Source: Flavobacteriaceae bacterium (GTDB lineage Bacteria; Bacteroidota; Bacteroidia; Flavobacteriales; Flavobacteriaceae). Taken from it: a stretch of 36,762 nt of DNA. The notes under the pieces were generated by a model. It was not told the origin of the DNA and did not search any database. It saw nothing but the letters and a program-made list of their open reading frames with translations. The stretch is taken from contig CANGCT010000019.1 of assembly GCA_947452415.1 (NCBI GenBank), positions 1 to 36,762 on the forward strand, written 5' to 3'. This document shows positions 36,685 to 36,762 of the stretch, piece after piece; the stretch's first letter is position 1, and every line of letters begins with the position of its first letter. The position numbers were made by a program, and so were the translations under genes.

Positions 36685-36703
36685 TATTCTAAATTAAAAA
36701 CAA

Positions 36704-36762
36704 ATGAAAAAAATTATTATTCTATCGTTTATCTTAATTTCCTCTTTTGCCAATGCTCAAGC
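36704..36762 (+). CDS. Start of a secreted protein, truncated at the window end
   Basis: MKKIIILSFILISSFANAQ signal peptide runs to window end; promoter element upstream. Confidence 0.7.
   Translation, partial: MKKIIILSFILISSFANAQ

Overview
AT-rich Bacteroidota (Flavobacterium-like) chromosomal window. Contents in order: (i) a T9SS locus with a 5'-truncated giant multidomain adhesin carrying a gliding-motility/type-B C-terminal sorting domain, a PorP/SprF-like protein and an OmpA/PD40 protein; (ii) an aldo/keto reductase; (iii) a minus-strand run panC-panD-YbhN-like-esterase-radA; (iv) a divergent plus-strand run of a GT5/GlgA-like N-terminal-domain protein, a DUF4270 lipoprotein and glmS; (v) a TonB-dependent receptor plus SGNH/GDSL lipoprotein pair; (vi) a complete bat (aerotolerance-type) operon on the minus strand, moxR-DUF58-BatD-like-batA-batB-batC-batD-batE; (vii) a second aldo/keto reductase, an AlbA_2/schlafen-like protein, a calcineurin-like phosphoesterase and the start of a secreted protein. 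I see no CRISPR array, IS element, tRNA or rRNA. The protein content is mostly known families. The least explained signal is intergenic: at least five separate intergenic gaps contain short tandem arrays with a strict 7-bp period but different unit sequences (AGTGTTC, GGTTTTA, GTTTCAG, GGTTNTA). One of these folds into a perfect 18-bp inverted repeat upstream of the AlbA_2 gene. Other inverted repeats of different types sit in gaps of the bat operon. No database or folding computation was run; family names come from reading the translations.
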